Positions 10,035 through 18,587 of a DNA stretch of 64,000 nucleotides are shown here, one piece after another. The notes under the pieces were generated by a model. The model saw only the letters and a list, made by a program, of their open reading frames with translations. It did no database searches and was not told where the DNA came from. The DNA is from Streptomyces sennicomposti (GTDB lineage: Bacteria; Actinomycetota; Actinomycetes; Streptomycetales; Streptomycetaceae): contig NZ_JAIOAB010000033.1 of NCBI RefSeq assembly GCF_019890635.1, positions 1-64,000 on the forward strand, in the 5' to 3' direction. Position 1 is the first letter of the stretch, and every line of letters begins with the position of its first letter. The position numbers and the translations under genes were made by a program.

Positions 10035-11081
10035 ATGCCGGCCAAGCGGTCCCCGGCTCGCCGGCCGACGATGAAGGACATCGCGCGCCGCGCCGGTGTC
10101 TCCGAAAGCGCGGTCTCCTTCGCGCTCAACGGCCGGCCCGGCGTCTCGGAGGTCACCCGCGACCGGGTCCGCCGCGTCGCCGAGCAGCTCGGCTGGCGGC
10201 CCAGCACGGCGGCCCGCGCCCTGTCCGGGGAGGGCGCCGCCACGATCGGCTTCGTGCTGGCCCGGCCCGCGGACACGCTGGGCGTGGACTCCTTCTTCCT
10301 GCAACTGGTCTCCGGCATCCAGGAGGTGCTGGCCGAGCGCCATCTCGGGCTGCTCTTCCAGGTGGTGGAGGATCTGGCCGACGAGTGCGCGGTCTACCGC
10401 CGGTGGTGGGCCGAGCACCGGGTGGACGGCGTCCTCGTGGTGGACCCGCGCACCGACGACCCGCGCCCCGATCTGCTGGACGAACTCGGCCTGCCCGCCG
10501 TGGTGATCGGCGGAGCGCCGGACGAGCGGCACCCGGGCCTGTCCACGGTGTGGGCGGACGACGCGGGCGCGATGGCCGCCGTGGTGGACGGACTGTACGC
10601 GCTGGGGCACCGGCGGATCGTGCACATCGCCGGGCTGTCCGGCCTCGCCCACACCCAGCGCCGGATCAGGACGCTGCGCGCCGAGGCCGAGCGGCGCGGG
10701 CTGACCGGTGTGGAGTCGGTGACCACCGACTACTCCGACGCCGAGGGCGCCGCCGTCACCCGCCGGGTCCTCGGCTCCCCCGCTCCCCCGACGGCCCTGA
10801 TCTACGACAACGACGTGATGGCCCTCGCGGGGGTCGCCACCGCCGCCGAACTCGGTTTCACCGTGCCCGCGGACGTGTCGGTGGTGGCGTGGGAGGACTC
10901 GGCCCTGTGCCGGATGGTCCGGCCCTGGCTGTCGGCCCTGTCCCGGGACAGCGTCGAGTTCGGCCGCACCGCGGCCCGCGAACTCACCGCCCTCCTCGAC
11001 GGCGGCCCGGCCCGCACCGTACGGGTGCCGCTCCCCCGCCTGATCGAACGGGAGAGCACGGGGGCGGCCCGGGAGAGGTGA
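10035..11081 (+). CDS. LacI-family transcriptional regulator
   Basis: A 348-residue repressor. The N-terminal helix-turn-helix and hinge are clear: MKDIARRAGVSESAVSFALN (residues about 13-32), then RVRRVAEQLGWRPS. The periplasmic-binding-like effector domain runs from about residue 70 to the end. ATG 10035 is preferred because GAGG lies 6 bp upstream; another ATG at 10023 would add four residues. It is divergent from the importer operon and probably senses an imported glycan or mannoside. Confidence 0.9.
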   Translation: MPAKRSPARRPTMKDIARRAGVSESAVSFALNGRPGVSEVTRDRVRRVAEQLGWRPSTAARALSGEGAATIGFVLARPADTLGVDSFFLQLVSGIQEVLAERHLGLLFQVVEDLADECAVYRRWWAEHRVDGVLVVDPRTDDPRPDLLDELGLPAVVIGGAPDERHPGLSTVWADDAGAMAAVVDGLYALGHRRIVHIAGLSGLAHTQRRIRTLRAEAERRGLTGVESVTTDYSDAEGAAVTRRVLGSPAPPTALIYDNDVMALAGVATAAELGFTVPADVSVVAWEDSALCRMVRPWLSALSRDSVEFGRTAARELTALLDGGPARTVRVPLPRLIERESTGAARER

Positions 11082-11090
11082 CGGCGGCGG

Positions 11091-11402
11091 CCGTCTCGGG
11101 GGACCGGGGTCGGCGGCCGTCTCGCGGGGCCCGGGTCGGCTGCCGTCCCGGGGGGCCCGGGTCGGCGGCCGTCTCGGGGGGCCCGGGTCGGCGGCCGTCT
11201 CGGGGGGCCCGGGTCGGCGGCCGTCTCGGGGGACCCGGGTCGGCGGCCGTCTCGGGGGAGCCGGGTGCGCGGCCGTCTCGGGGGAGCCGGGTGCGCGGCC
11301 GTCTCGGGGGAGCCGGGTGCGCGGCCGTCCCGGGGGAGCCGGGTGCGCGGCCGTCCCGGGGGAGCCGGGTGCGCGGCCGTCCCGGGGGAGCCGGGTGCGC
11401 GG
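11091..11402. repeat. 12-copy 26-bp GC-rich tandem array
   Basis: The core CCGTC(T/C)CGGGGG recurs exactly every 26 bp, at 11091, 11117, 11143 and so on to 11377, giving 12 units. Early units carry GTCGGCGG before the core; later ones carry GTGCGCGG with GGAGCCGG after it. The variants are therefore grouped in blocks, as expected from stepwise duplication. The period is not a multiple of three, so this is not coding repeat structure. The array fills nearly the whole gap between the convergent LacI and oxidoreductase genes. Confidence 0.95.
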
Positions 11403-11460
11403 TCGCGGGCGCCGTGCGGGACCGCGCTCCGCCTCCGGGCTCCCGAACCGGACCCTCCCC

Positions 11461-13767
11461 TCACCCCTGCGCCGCGCCGGCGGCGACGGGTTCCAGGCGG
11501 ACCACGACTCCCTTGGAGGTGGGCTGGTTGCTGGTGTCGGCCACGCTGTCCAGAGGCACCAGGATCTGCGTCTCCGGGTAGTAGGCGGCGGCGGAGCCGC
11601 GTGTGGTCGGGTAGGGGACGACCTCGAAGTCCTCGGCGCGGCGTTCGGTGGCGTCCGTCCACACCCCGACCAGATCGACGTGCGCCCCTTCGGACAGGCC
11701 GAGTTCGGTCAGGTCGTCCGGATTGACCAGCACCACCCGGCGGCTGCCGTGGATGCCGCGATAGCGGTCGTTGGGCGTGTAGGGGATCGTGTTCCACTGG
11801 TCGTGGGAGCGCAGGGTCTGCAGGAGCAGATGGCCCCGGGGCACCTCGGGCATCTCCCAGGCGTTGCGGGTGAACAGCGCCTTTCCGGCCGGGGTGGGGA
11901 ACACCCCCTCGTTGACCGGGTTCGGCAGTCTGATGCCGCCGGGGCGCGCCACGCGCCGGTTGAAGTCGTGCAGTCCGGGCACGATGCGGGAGATCCGGTC
12001 GCGGATCGCCCCGTAGTCGCCCTCGAACTCCTCCCAGGGGACGGCGACTTCGCCGCCGAGGGTGCGGCGGGCGAGGCGGCAGAGGATGGCGACCTCGCTG
12101 AGCAGCAGGTTCGAGGCGGGCTTCAGCCTGCCGTGCGAGGTGTGCACCTCGCTCATGGAGTTCTCCACGGTGACGAACTGCTCCCCGCCCGCCTGGAAGT
12201 CCCGTTCGGTGCGGCCGAGGGTCGGCAGGATGAGCGCGGTCTCGCCGCACACCGTGTGCGAGCGGTTGAGCTTGGTGGAGATGTGGGCGGTCAGCCGGCA
12301 GGTGCGCATCGCGTCCTCGGTGACCGCGCTGTCCGGGGCGGCCCGGACGAAGTTGCCCGCGAGGCCCAGGAACACCTTGATCCGGCCCTCGCGCATCGCC
12401 CGGATCGTGTTCACGGAGTCCAGCCCGTGGGCGCGCGGCGGGTCGAAGCCGAACTCCTCGCGCAGCGCGTCCAGGAAGGCGTCCGGCATCTGCTCCCAGA
12501 TGCCCATCGTCCGGTCGCCCTGCACATTGCTGTGCCCGCGCACCGGGCAGGCGCCGGCCCCGGCCCGGCCGAGATTGCCGCGCAGCATCAGGAAGTTGAC
12601 GATCTCCCGGATGGTGGGCACGCCGTGCTTGTGCTGGGTGACGCCCATCGCCCAGCACACGATGACGCGTTCGCTGCGCAGCACGTCGTCGCGGAGCTTC
12701 GCGATCTGGTCGCGGGTGAGGCCGGTGGCGGCGCGCACGTCCTGCCAGCCGATCGTCCGGGCGTGCTCGGCGAACGCCTCGAAGCCGCTGGTGTGGGAGC
12801 GGATGAACTCGTGGTCGAGGACCTGTCCCGGCCGGGCGTCCTCGGCCTCCAGCAGCAGCCGGTTGAGCCCCTGGAACAGGGCCAGGTCGCCGCCTGCGCG
12901 GATGTGCACGAAACGGTCGGCGATCTGGACGCCGTGCCCGATGACCCCGCGCGCCTTCTGCGGGTTCTTGAACCGCAGCAGCCCGGCCTCGGGCAGCGTG
13001 TTCACCGCGATGACGCGCGCGCCGTTCAGCTTGGCCTGTTCCAGCGCGGAGAGCTGGCGGGGGTGGTTGGTGCCGGGGTTCTGGCCCACCAGGAAGATGA
13101 GGTCGGCGTGGTGGAGGTCGTGCAGGCTGACCGTCCCCTTGCCGGTGCCGAGCGTCTCGTGCAGGGCGAAGCCGCTGGACTCGTGGCACATGTTGCTGCA
13201 GTCGGGCAGGTTGTTGGTGCCGAACGCGCGGGCGAACAGCTGGAGGACGAACGCGGCCTCGTTGCTCGCCCGGCCCGAGGTGTAGAAGACCGCCTCGTCG
13301 GGCGAGGCCAGGGAGTTCAGCTCGTCGGCGAGCAGTCCGAAGGCGTCGCTCCAGCTGATCGGCTCGTAGTGGTCGCAGGCCGGCCGTTTGACCATCGGCC
13401 GGGTCAGCCGGCCCTGGTGGTTGAGCCACATGTCGGAGCGGCCGCTCAGGTCGGTGACGGAGTGCCGGCGGAAGAAGTCGTCGGTGACGCGTCGGCCGGT
13501 CGCCTCGTCGTTGATGTGTTTCGCGCCGTTCTCGCAGTACTCGTTGCGGTGCCGGTGTCCCGGGGCGGGGTCCGCCCACGCGCAGCCGGGGCAGTCGATG
13601 CCGCCGACCTGGTTCATGGTCAGCAGGTCCACGCCCGTCTTTCCCACGGAGGTCTGCTCCAGGGAGTATTCCAGCGCGTGCACCACGGCGGGGACTCCGG
13701 CGGCCCACTTCTTGGGCGGGGTGACGGTGAGAGCGTCCTTCGGCTCTTCGCCGGGCGGCTTCTTCAT
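11461..13767 (-). CDS. FdhF/YdeP-family molybdopterin oxidoreductase
   Basis: A 768-residue protein matching the length of the formate-dehydrogenase-like YdeP family. An N-terminal Cys pair (Cys59 and Cys62, GGIDCPGCAW) replaces the usual four-cysteine cluster motif. The probable molybdenum-ligand Cys is in SNMCHESSG near residue 192. Motifs such as GQNPGTNHPRQ and GNLGRAGAGACPVRGHSN belong to the molybdopterin-binding domains. The C-terminal dinucleotide-binding domain has NPDDLTELGLSEG. ATG 13767 follows AGAGG at a normal distance. It presumably acts in the cytoplasm; the substrate is unknown for most members, and formate is only one possibility. Confidence 0.9.
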   Translation of the reverse strand: MKKPPGEEPKDALTVTPPKKWAAGVPAVVHALEYSLEQTSVGKTGVDLLTMNQVGGIDCPGCAWADPAPGHRHRNEYCENGAKHINDEATGRRVTDDFFRRHSVTDLSGRSDMWLNHQGRLTRPMVKRPACDHYEPISWSDAFGLLADELNSLASPDEAVFYTSGRASNEAAFVLQLFARAFGTNNLPDCSNMCHESSGFALHETLGTGKGTVSLHDLHHADLIFLVGQNPGTNHPRQLSALEQAKLNGARVIAVNTLPEAGLLRFKNPQKARGVIGHGVQIADRFVHIRAGGDLALFQGLNRLLLEAEDARPGQVLDHEFIRSHTSGFEAFAEHARTIGWQDVRAATGLTRDQIAKLRDDVLRSERVIVCWAMGVTQHKHGVPTIREIVNFLMLRGNLGRAGAGACPVRGHSNVQGDRTMGIWEQMPDAFLDALREEFGFDPPRAHGLDSVNTIRAMREGRIKVFLGLAGNFVRAAPDSAVTEDAMRTCRLTAHISTKLNRSHTVCGETALILPTLGRTERDFQAGGEQFVTVENSMSEVHTSHGRLKPASNLLLSEVAILCRLARRTLGGEVAVPWEEFEGDYGAIRDRISRIVPGLHDFNRRVARPGGIRLPNPVNEGVFPTPAGKALFTRNAWEMPEVPRGHLLLQTLRSHDQWNTIPYTPNDRYRGIHGSRRVVLVNPDDLTELGLSEGAHVDLVGVWTDATERRAEDFEVVPYPTTRGSAAAYYPETQILVPLDSVADTSNQPTSKGVVVRLEPVAAGAAQG

Positions 13768-13862
13768 CAGGTTGCCTCTCGCTTGCCCACGGCCAGGGGA
13801 AGGGCGGGCGCCACGGCCAGGGGAAGGGCGCCGGCGCCACGGCCCGGCCGGCATCCGGCGGA

Positions 13863-14381
13863 TCAGCCGACCGGCCAGCAGGGCACCCGGCTGCGGGGCG
13901 GTTCCGGTTCCGCGGGATGGACGTGCCCGTGGCGGATGCTGCCCCGCCAGGCGCCGCCCGCCTCCCCGCGCCCTTCGATGAACTCCTTGAAGTGCCCGAG
14001 TTCCGACCGCAGCACGCGGCCGGTCAGGCCGGGAACCCCGCTCAGCCGTCCCGCGACGCCGCGCGGCTCCGCCTCGATGCGCACCGTGACCGCGGTGCCG
14101 CCCGCGGCGGTGGGCCGGAACCGCACCTCGCCGCGGTGCCCGGGACGCCTCTCGAGGCTCCGCCAGGTCACGTGCGAGTCGGGCTCCTGGTCCACGATCT
14201 CCGCCTCGAACTCGCGGCGCACCGGGCCGACGCCGATGACCCACGCGGTCACGGCCGGCCGGACCTGCTCGACCCGTCGCACCACGGTCATGAACCGCGG
14301 AAAGCTCTTGAACTGGGTCCACTGGTCGTAGGCGGTGCGCACCGGCACCGCGATGTCGATCGTTTCCTCGACGGTATGCAT
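13863..14381 (-). CDS. SRPBCC (cyclase/dehydrase-like) protein
   Basis: A 172-residue protein with the START-like fold pattern: HTVEETIDIAVPVRTAYDQW at the N-terminus, then FPRFMTVVRRVEQV. These are hallmarks of the polyketide-cyclase/dehydrase SRPBCC superfamily, which forms a helix-grip ligand cavity. The last 40 residues are Pro/Arg/His-rich and look unstructured. It lies 95 bp upstream of the oxidoreductase gene on the same strand, with a short repeated GGCCAGGGGAAGGGCG between them. No specific function can be given. Confidence 0.75.
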   Translation of the reverse strand: MHTVEETIDIAVPVRTAYDQWTQFKSFPRFMTVVRRVEQVRPAVTAWVIGVGPVRREFEAEIVDQEPDSHVTWRSLERRPGHRGEVRFRPTAAGGTAVTVRIEAEPRGVAGRLSGVPGLTGRVLRSELGHFKEFIEGRGEAGGAWRGSIRHGHVHPAEPEPPRSRVPCWPVG

Positions 14382-14503
14382 GGCGCACTACCTCCAGGCA
14401 CCGCTTCCTCCCAGTGTCACCGCCGCCGCGGGGGGCCGCCACACGGGAGGCGGGACGTGTCAGGACGGTCGGCGCGAGGCACGCCGGGCGCACGCGCGGG
14501 CGG

Positions 14504-15136
14504 TCAGCGCGAGACGATCTGCGCGACGAGGTTGATGGCCGTGGCGAGGATGCTGGTGCCGAACACGTAGGAGAGCAGGCAGTGCCGCAGCACCATGGCG
14601 CGGATCGCCGGACTCGACACATCGGTGTCCGACACCTGGTAGGTCATCCCGAGGTTGTAGCTGAAGTAGAAGAAGTCCCGATACGCCGGTGGCTGCTCGG
14701 AGTTGAAGTCGATGCCGCCCGTGGAGCGCGGGTAGTACAGGAACGCGTAGCGGGTGGCGTACATGAGGTGGAGCGCCGCCCAGGCCATGAACACCCCGGC
14801 GAGCGCGGTCGCCGCGTGGGTGGGGTCGGAGTGGCCGAGCAGGAGGACCGCGATGCCCGCCAGCCCGCACACCGCCGTCCCGATCACGGCGATCTCCTCG
14901 GCGACGGGCCGCATGTCCTCGCGCCGGGCGTGGCGGTGCGTCGCCTCGGCGTCCATGGGCCACAGGACGATCCAGCCCGCCGCCACGAAGACCGTCTCCA
15001 TCACGGTGATGCCGGCCAGCGCGCCGAGCGGCGCGTCGGTCGGCACGCCGACGACGGTCCCGGCCACCGCCCCGGCCGCCATCGCGCAGGCCAGCCGGGA
15101 GAACGCGGAGGAGAAGAACGACGCCCGTTTCACCAT
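14504..15136 (-). CDS. DUF1345 membrane protein
   Basis: A 210-residue membrane protein with about five hydrophobic helices. The signature DFFYFSYNLGMTYQVSDTDV near residue 150 is characteristic of DUF1345 proteins, whose function is unknown. The N-terminus starts directly with a short basic stretch and a membrane helix. It is divergent from the thioesterase gene across a gap that contains a short repeat array. Confidence 0.85.
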   Translation of the reverse strand: MVKRASFFSSAFSRLACAMAAGAVAGTVVGVPTDAPLGALAGITVMETVFVAAGWIVLWPMDAEATHRHARREDMRPVAEEIAVIGTAVCGLAGIAVLLLGHSDPTHAATALAGVFMAWAALHLMYATRYAFLYYPRSTGGIDFNSEQPPAYRDFFYFSYNLGMTYQVSDTDVSSPAIRAMVLRHCLLSYVFGTSILATAINLVAQIVSR

Positions 15137-15217
15137 AAGCCGGGACAGTACCGTTTCATCACGACTGTTCCGTAGCGAACCGGGGCAGTAATGGACGATC
15201 CGGTACGAAGAATGCCG

Positions 15218-15305
15218 AACTCCCGGACGGCGAGCGCGGAACTCCCGGACGGTGGGCGCTGAACCTCCGGACGGCGAACGCCGAACTCCCGGACGGCGCC
15301 CGCGC
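15218..15305. repeat. Four-copy 22-bp tandem repeat
   Basis: AACTCCCGGACGG-type units begin at 15218, 15240, 15262 and 15284, exactly 22 bp apart, with small changes in the second half. They occupy the promoter side of the divergent DUF1345 and thioesterase genes and end about 20 bp before the thioesterase start. They may carry binding sites or be simple repeat expansion. Confidence 0.85.
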
Positions 15306-15327
15306 CCGGACGCGTTAGCGTGGTGGC

Positions 15328-15687
15328 ATGCACTACGAGGTGACCGAGGCCGACACCGCCGAGGCGTTGGGCAGCGGTGACGTGCCCGTCCTCGCCACCC
15401 CGCGGCTGATCGCCTGGCTGGAGGCGGCGACCGTACGGGCCGCCGGGGCGTTCCTGGAGGCGGGCCGGACCACCGTGGGAACGGCGATCCGCGTCGAACA
15501 CCTGCGCGCCACCGCGGTGGGCGGCCGGGTCGAGGTGGCCGCCGAGCCGCCCGCCGCCCCGGACGGCACCCGACTCACCTTCCGCGTACGGGCCGTCGAC
15601 GGCTCGGGGCGGCTCGTCGCCACGGGGGAGATCGACCGGGCGATCGTCGACCGGCAGCGGTTCCTCGCGAAGACGGCGGGGGCGTAA
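15328..15687 (+). CDS. FlK-type hotdog thioesterase
   Basis: A 119-residue hotdog-fold protein resembling fluoroacetyl-CoA thioesterase FlK. The three FlK catalytic residues are conserved with identical spacing: Thr24 (VLATPRLI), Glu32 (AWLEAAT) and His58 (IRVEHLRAT), matching FlK Thr42/Glu50/His76. The segment VGTAIRVEH also matches. Most relatives act as general acyl-CoA thioesterases, and nothing here points to organofluorine metabolism. Its neighbours (DUF1345 and FUSC membrane proteins) do not define a substrate. Confidence 0.8.
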   Translation: MHYEVTEADTAEALGSGDVPVLATPRLIAWLEAATVRAAGAFLEAGRTTVGTAIRVEHLRATAVGGRVEVAAEPPAAPDGTRLTFRVRAVDGSGRLVATGEIDRAIVDRQRFLAKTAGA

Positions 15688-15838
15688 GGCCTGTCGGCGT
15701 AGAACCGCGGCGCGCTCCGTGCCGCCCTGGTCCGACCGGGCGGGAGCGCGCGTCGCGGGCCGCGGACACGGGCAAGGCACGTGACGATACGAGCGATATG
15801 AACCGACCACGGCGCACGCGCGCCCCTTTCGGCCGGCC

Positions 15839-17590
15839 GTGACCGGGAACGGTCTCCGGCGCACGGCCGCCGCCGTGACACGGGTGCTCTCCCCGCGCGG
15901 CGCGCTCGCCCTGCACCGGGTGGACGGGGCGTTCCTGTTCGCCCTGCGCGCGGCGGTGGCCATGGCGGTGGTGGCGCTGCCGCTCGTGCTGTCCGGGCGG
16001 GCGGACCTCGCGGTCTACGCCATGCTGGGCTCCTTCACCACCACGTTCGGCCGCAATCTGCCCTATCCGCGCCGGGGCGTCGCCCTCGCCCTGGTCGGCG
16101 TGGCCATGACGGCGTGCGTCGGCTGCGGCACGGCGCTGGCCGCGTCGGCCGACCCCCGGGCGGGCGGCGGCGGCGCGGTCGTGGTGGTGGCGGCCACGGC
16201 GGCGGTCGCCGGGGCGGCGAAGTTCGGGTGCGACGCCACGCGGCTCGGCGGCCTCGGCGCGGTGCTGCTGCTCTTCTCGTTCGCCGTGGCCGCCAACGGT
16301 TCGGCCACCGCCGCCGACGTCCTGCCCCGCACCGCGCTGGCGGCGGTGGCGTCGCTGGTGGCCTGGGCGCTGGCCGTGGCCGGGCGGCTGGTGCACCCGG
16401 CCCGGCCTGAGCGCCTCGCCGTCGCGGCGGCGCTGCGCGCCCTCGCGGACCTGCTGGACACGCAGGCGTACGACGCCGGGGGCGGGGCCCGGCGCGAGCG
16501 GTACCGGGCGACGGCGGCCGTCCTGGAGGCGTACGACGCCCTCGGGCTCGCGCCGCCCCCGGGCGCCCGGCGAAGCTCCCGGGACGCGGACTGCGTACGG
16601 CTCGCGGACCTGGCCTGGTCGACGCTGTTCGGCTCCGCGTCCCGGCCGCCGGAGGATCTGCCCGCGCCCGAGGCCCTGCGCGCGCAGGCCCGCGTCCTCG
16701 CGGACCGGCGTGCCAGGCCTCCCCTGCTGCTGCCCGGACTGTCGGCGGCGACCGTCGCGACCTCGGGCGGCGGCCGGGCGGGCGGCACGGCCCCGACGGG
16801 TCCTCCCTCGGCCCGGCCCGCCGCCGTACGGGCTTCCGAACTGATGACGGGACACCGGCCGGCCCGTCCCGGTCACGCCCCGGTCCGGCTCGTCCCCGCC
16901 CTGCGGATGGCCCTCGGCACCGGGGCGTCCGGCGGGCTGGCCCTGCTGCTCGGCCTCGGGCACGGCTACTGGGCGGCGATCTCGGCCGCCGCCGTACTGC
17001 ACTCGGTCAACGCCCGCACGACCGCGCAGCGGGCCGTGCAGCGCACCCTGGGCACGGTGGCAGGGCTGCTGCTGGCGGTCGGCGTGCTGGCCGCGCATCC
17101 GGGTCCGGTGGCCCTCACCGCGGTCATCGTGGTCCTGGAGTTCCTGCTGGAGTACGTGGTGGTCCGCAACTACGGCCTCGGCGTCGTCTTCCTGACCCCG
17201 CTGGCGCTGCTGCTCAGCGATCTGGCGGCCCCCGTCTCCGCCGAGGAACTGGTCTTCGACCGCGGCCTGGCCAGTCTGCTGGGGATCGCGGTGGGGCTGC
17301 TCTGCGCGCTGCTGGTGGCCGGCGACCACGCGGCGGCACGGGCCCGGCGGGCGCTGGCCGCGTGCGGGCGGGCTGCGCAGCAGGCGGAGCGGGCGCTCGC
17401 CGGCCGCCCGGGGCCGCCGCCACCGGAGGTCCAGATGCGGCTGGCGCAGGCGGTGGTGGAACTGCGGGCGGCCGACGACGCCGCGGCGGGCGAGCTGTGG
17501 TCGGCGGGCATCGACCCCGTCGAGCTGGCCACGGCGGAACAGCGCGGCTACCGGCTCCTGGAACGGCTCCTGCACCATCGGTGGGACTGA
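15839..17590 (+). CDS. FUSC-family membrane protein
   Basis: A 583-residue protein with two clusters of hydrophobic helices (about residues 30-190 and 350-490) joined by a soluble region. This is the layout of FUSC/YccS and aromatic-acid-exporter-like proteins. The N-terminal membrane half contains YAMLGSFTTTFGRNLPYPRR and the second half GHGYWAAISAAAVLHSVNAR. The predicted role is efflux of aromatic or amphipathic compounds. The start is a GTG at 15839; later starts would cut into the first domain. A second FUSC protein is encoded at 45556-46764. Confidence 0.82.
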   Translation: MTGNGLRRTAAAVTRVLSPRGALALHRVDGAFLFALRAAVAMAVVALPLVLSGRADLAVYAMLGSFTTTFGRNLPYPRRGVALALVGVAMTACVGCGTALAASADPRAGGGGAVVVVAATAAVAGAAKFGCDATRLGGLGAVLLLFSFAVAANGSATAADVLPRTALAAVASLVAWALAVAGRLVHPARPERLAVAAALRALADLLDTQAYDAGGGARRERYRATAAVLEAYDALGLAPPPGARRSSRDADCVRLADLAWSTLFGSASRPPEDLPAPEALRAQARVLADRRARPPLLLPGLSAATVATSGGGRAGGTAPTGPPSARPAAVRASELMTGHRPARPGHAPVRLVPALRMALGTGASGGLALLLGLGHGYWAAISAAAVLHSVNARTTAQRAVQRTLGTVAGLLLAVGVLAAHPGPVALTAVIVVLEFLLEYVVVRNYGLGVVFLTPLALLLSDLAAPVSAEELVFDRGLASLLGIAVGLLCALLVAGDHAAARARRALAACGRAAQQAERALAGRPGPPPPEVQMRLAQAVVELRAADDAAAGELWSAGIDPVELATAEQRGYRLLERLLHHRWD

Positions 17591-17650
17591 GCCCGCCCCA
17601 CAGGACCGACACCTCGGGGCGGCAACCGGTCCGTGACCCCCCGGGGGCGA

Positions 17651-17995
17651 GAGCCGGTCGGCGGCGCACCGGGGCGGGAGCCGGTCCGCGACGCACCGGG
17701 GCGGGAGCCGGGGCCGCGCTGCCCGGGCCGGGAGCCGGTCCGCGACGCACCGGGCCGGGAGCCGGTCCGCGACGCCCCAGGCCGGGAGCCGGGGCGGGGA
17801 GGGCCGGGGGCGGAAGCCGGGGCCGCGCTGCCGGGGGCGGCAGCCGGTCGGCGGCGGCCCAGGCCGGGAGCCGGGGCCGCGCTGCCCGGGCCGAGAGCCG
17901 GTCCGCGACGCCCCAGGCCGGGAGCCGGCCCACGGCGCACCAGGGCGGCAGCCGGGGCCGCGCTGGCCGGGGCGGGAGCCGGTCGGCGGCGGCCG
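17651..17995. repeat. About 13-copy 27-bp GC-rich tandem array
   Basis: GGGAGCCGG-type cores recur every 27 bp, at about 17651, 17678, 17705 and so on to 17976. Alternating variants end in CCGCGACGC or GGCCGCGCTGC. The array fills most of the gap between the convergent FUSC and SnoaL-like genes (17591-18023). Because 27 is divisible by three, every frame shows a repeating nine-residue pattern, but I see no start context or known fold and do not call it coding. Confidence 0.93.
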
Positions 17996-18023
17996 ACCCC
18001 TCACCGCGCCGGTACGGCGACGC

Positions 18024-18455
18024 TCAGTCCTCGGCCCCCTCGGCCCCCTTCGCCTTTGCCTTCTCCGCCTCCTCGGCCTCGCGCAGGATCCCGTCGAACT
18101 GCGCGCCCATGGCCTCGGCGAGCGCCTTGGCGGCCGACAGCGGCCGGACCATCACGGTGAAGTCCTCGATCTTCCCCTCCTCGTCGAAGTGGAGGAAGTC
18201 GCACCCCTGGAGCTGCTTGCCGGCGACGGTGGCCGTGAAGACGAACGCGTGGTCGCGGCCGTCGGGGTTGGCGATCTCCCGTACGTAGGTGAAGTCCTCG
18301 AAGACGCGCAGCACACCGCGCAGGATCGCCGTGGTGATCGCCTTGCCGTGGTACGGCTTGAAGACGACCGGGCTGGTGAAGACGACGTTCTCGGCGAGCA
18401 GCGCCTCGATGGCCGCCACGTCGCGGTTCTCGACGGCCTTGCGGAAGGGATGCAC
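18024..18455 (-). CDS. SnoaL-like (NTF2 fold) protein
   Basis: A 143-residue cone-fold protein of the SnoaL/NTF2 class. It starts VHPFRKAVENRDVAAIEALL, has FTSPVVFKPYHGK in the middle and an FTVMVRPL strand near the end. The C-terminal 20 residues are Ala/Lys/Glu-rich. The GTG start at 18455 has AGAGGTGG just upstream; a longer frame would begin inside the operator region. It is divergent from a PadR regulator that probably controls it. Its ligand or reaction is unknown. Confidence 0.82.
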   Translation of the reverse strand: MHPFRKAVENRDVAAIEALLAENVVFTSPVVFKPYHGKAITTAILRGVLRVFEDFTYVREIANPDGRDHAFVFTATVAGKQLQGCDFLHFDEEGKIEDFTVMVRPLSAAKALAEAMGAQFDGILREAEEAEKAKAKGAEGAED

Positions 18456-18469
18456 GGGGCCACCTCTAG

Positions 18470-18567
18470 TCAATTCGTTGAATAGGTGCATCGGAGAATA
18501 GGACCGTCTCGCGCACGCTGTCCACCCTCGTGCGCACCCCGGATCAGTCACTTTTTTGACTAATCAA
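18470..18567. promoter_or_regulatory. Divergent promoter with two short palindromes
   Basis: Two related inverted repeats flank this intergenic region: TCAATTCGTTGA (18470-18481) near the SnoaL-like gene and TTGACTAATCAA (18556-18567) near the PadR gene. Both are built from TTGA/TCAA arms around four bases. AT-rich sites like these stand out in such GC-rich DNA and are good candidates for PadR binding. Confidence 0.6.
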
Positions 18568-18587
18568 CGGCGTGCTAGCTTGCCCGC

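Noticed and set aside
11091..11402. CRISPR array
   Set aside because: Units are contiguous with no unique spacers and there are no cas genes.
13768..14622. N-terminal extension of the molybdopterin oxidoreductase
   Set aside because: The added sequence is a shadow of the SRPBCC gene; ATG 13767 has a good ribosome site and gives the family length.
17633..18160. Repetitive 175-residue protein through the 27-bp array
   Set aside because: All frames show repeats because the period is a multiple of three; no ribosome site or fold is seen, and it overlaps the SnoaL-like gene.
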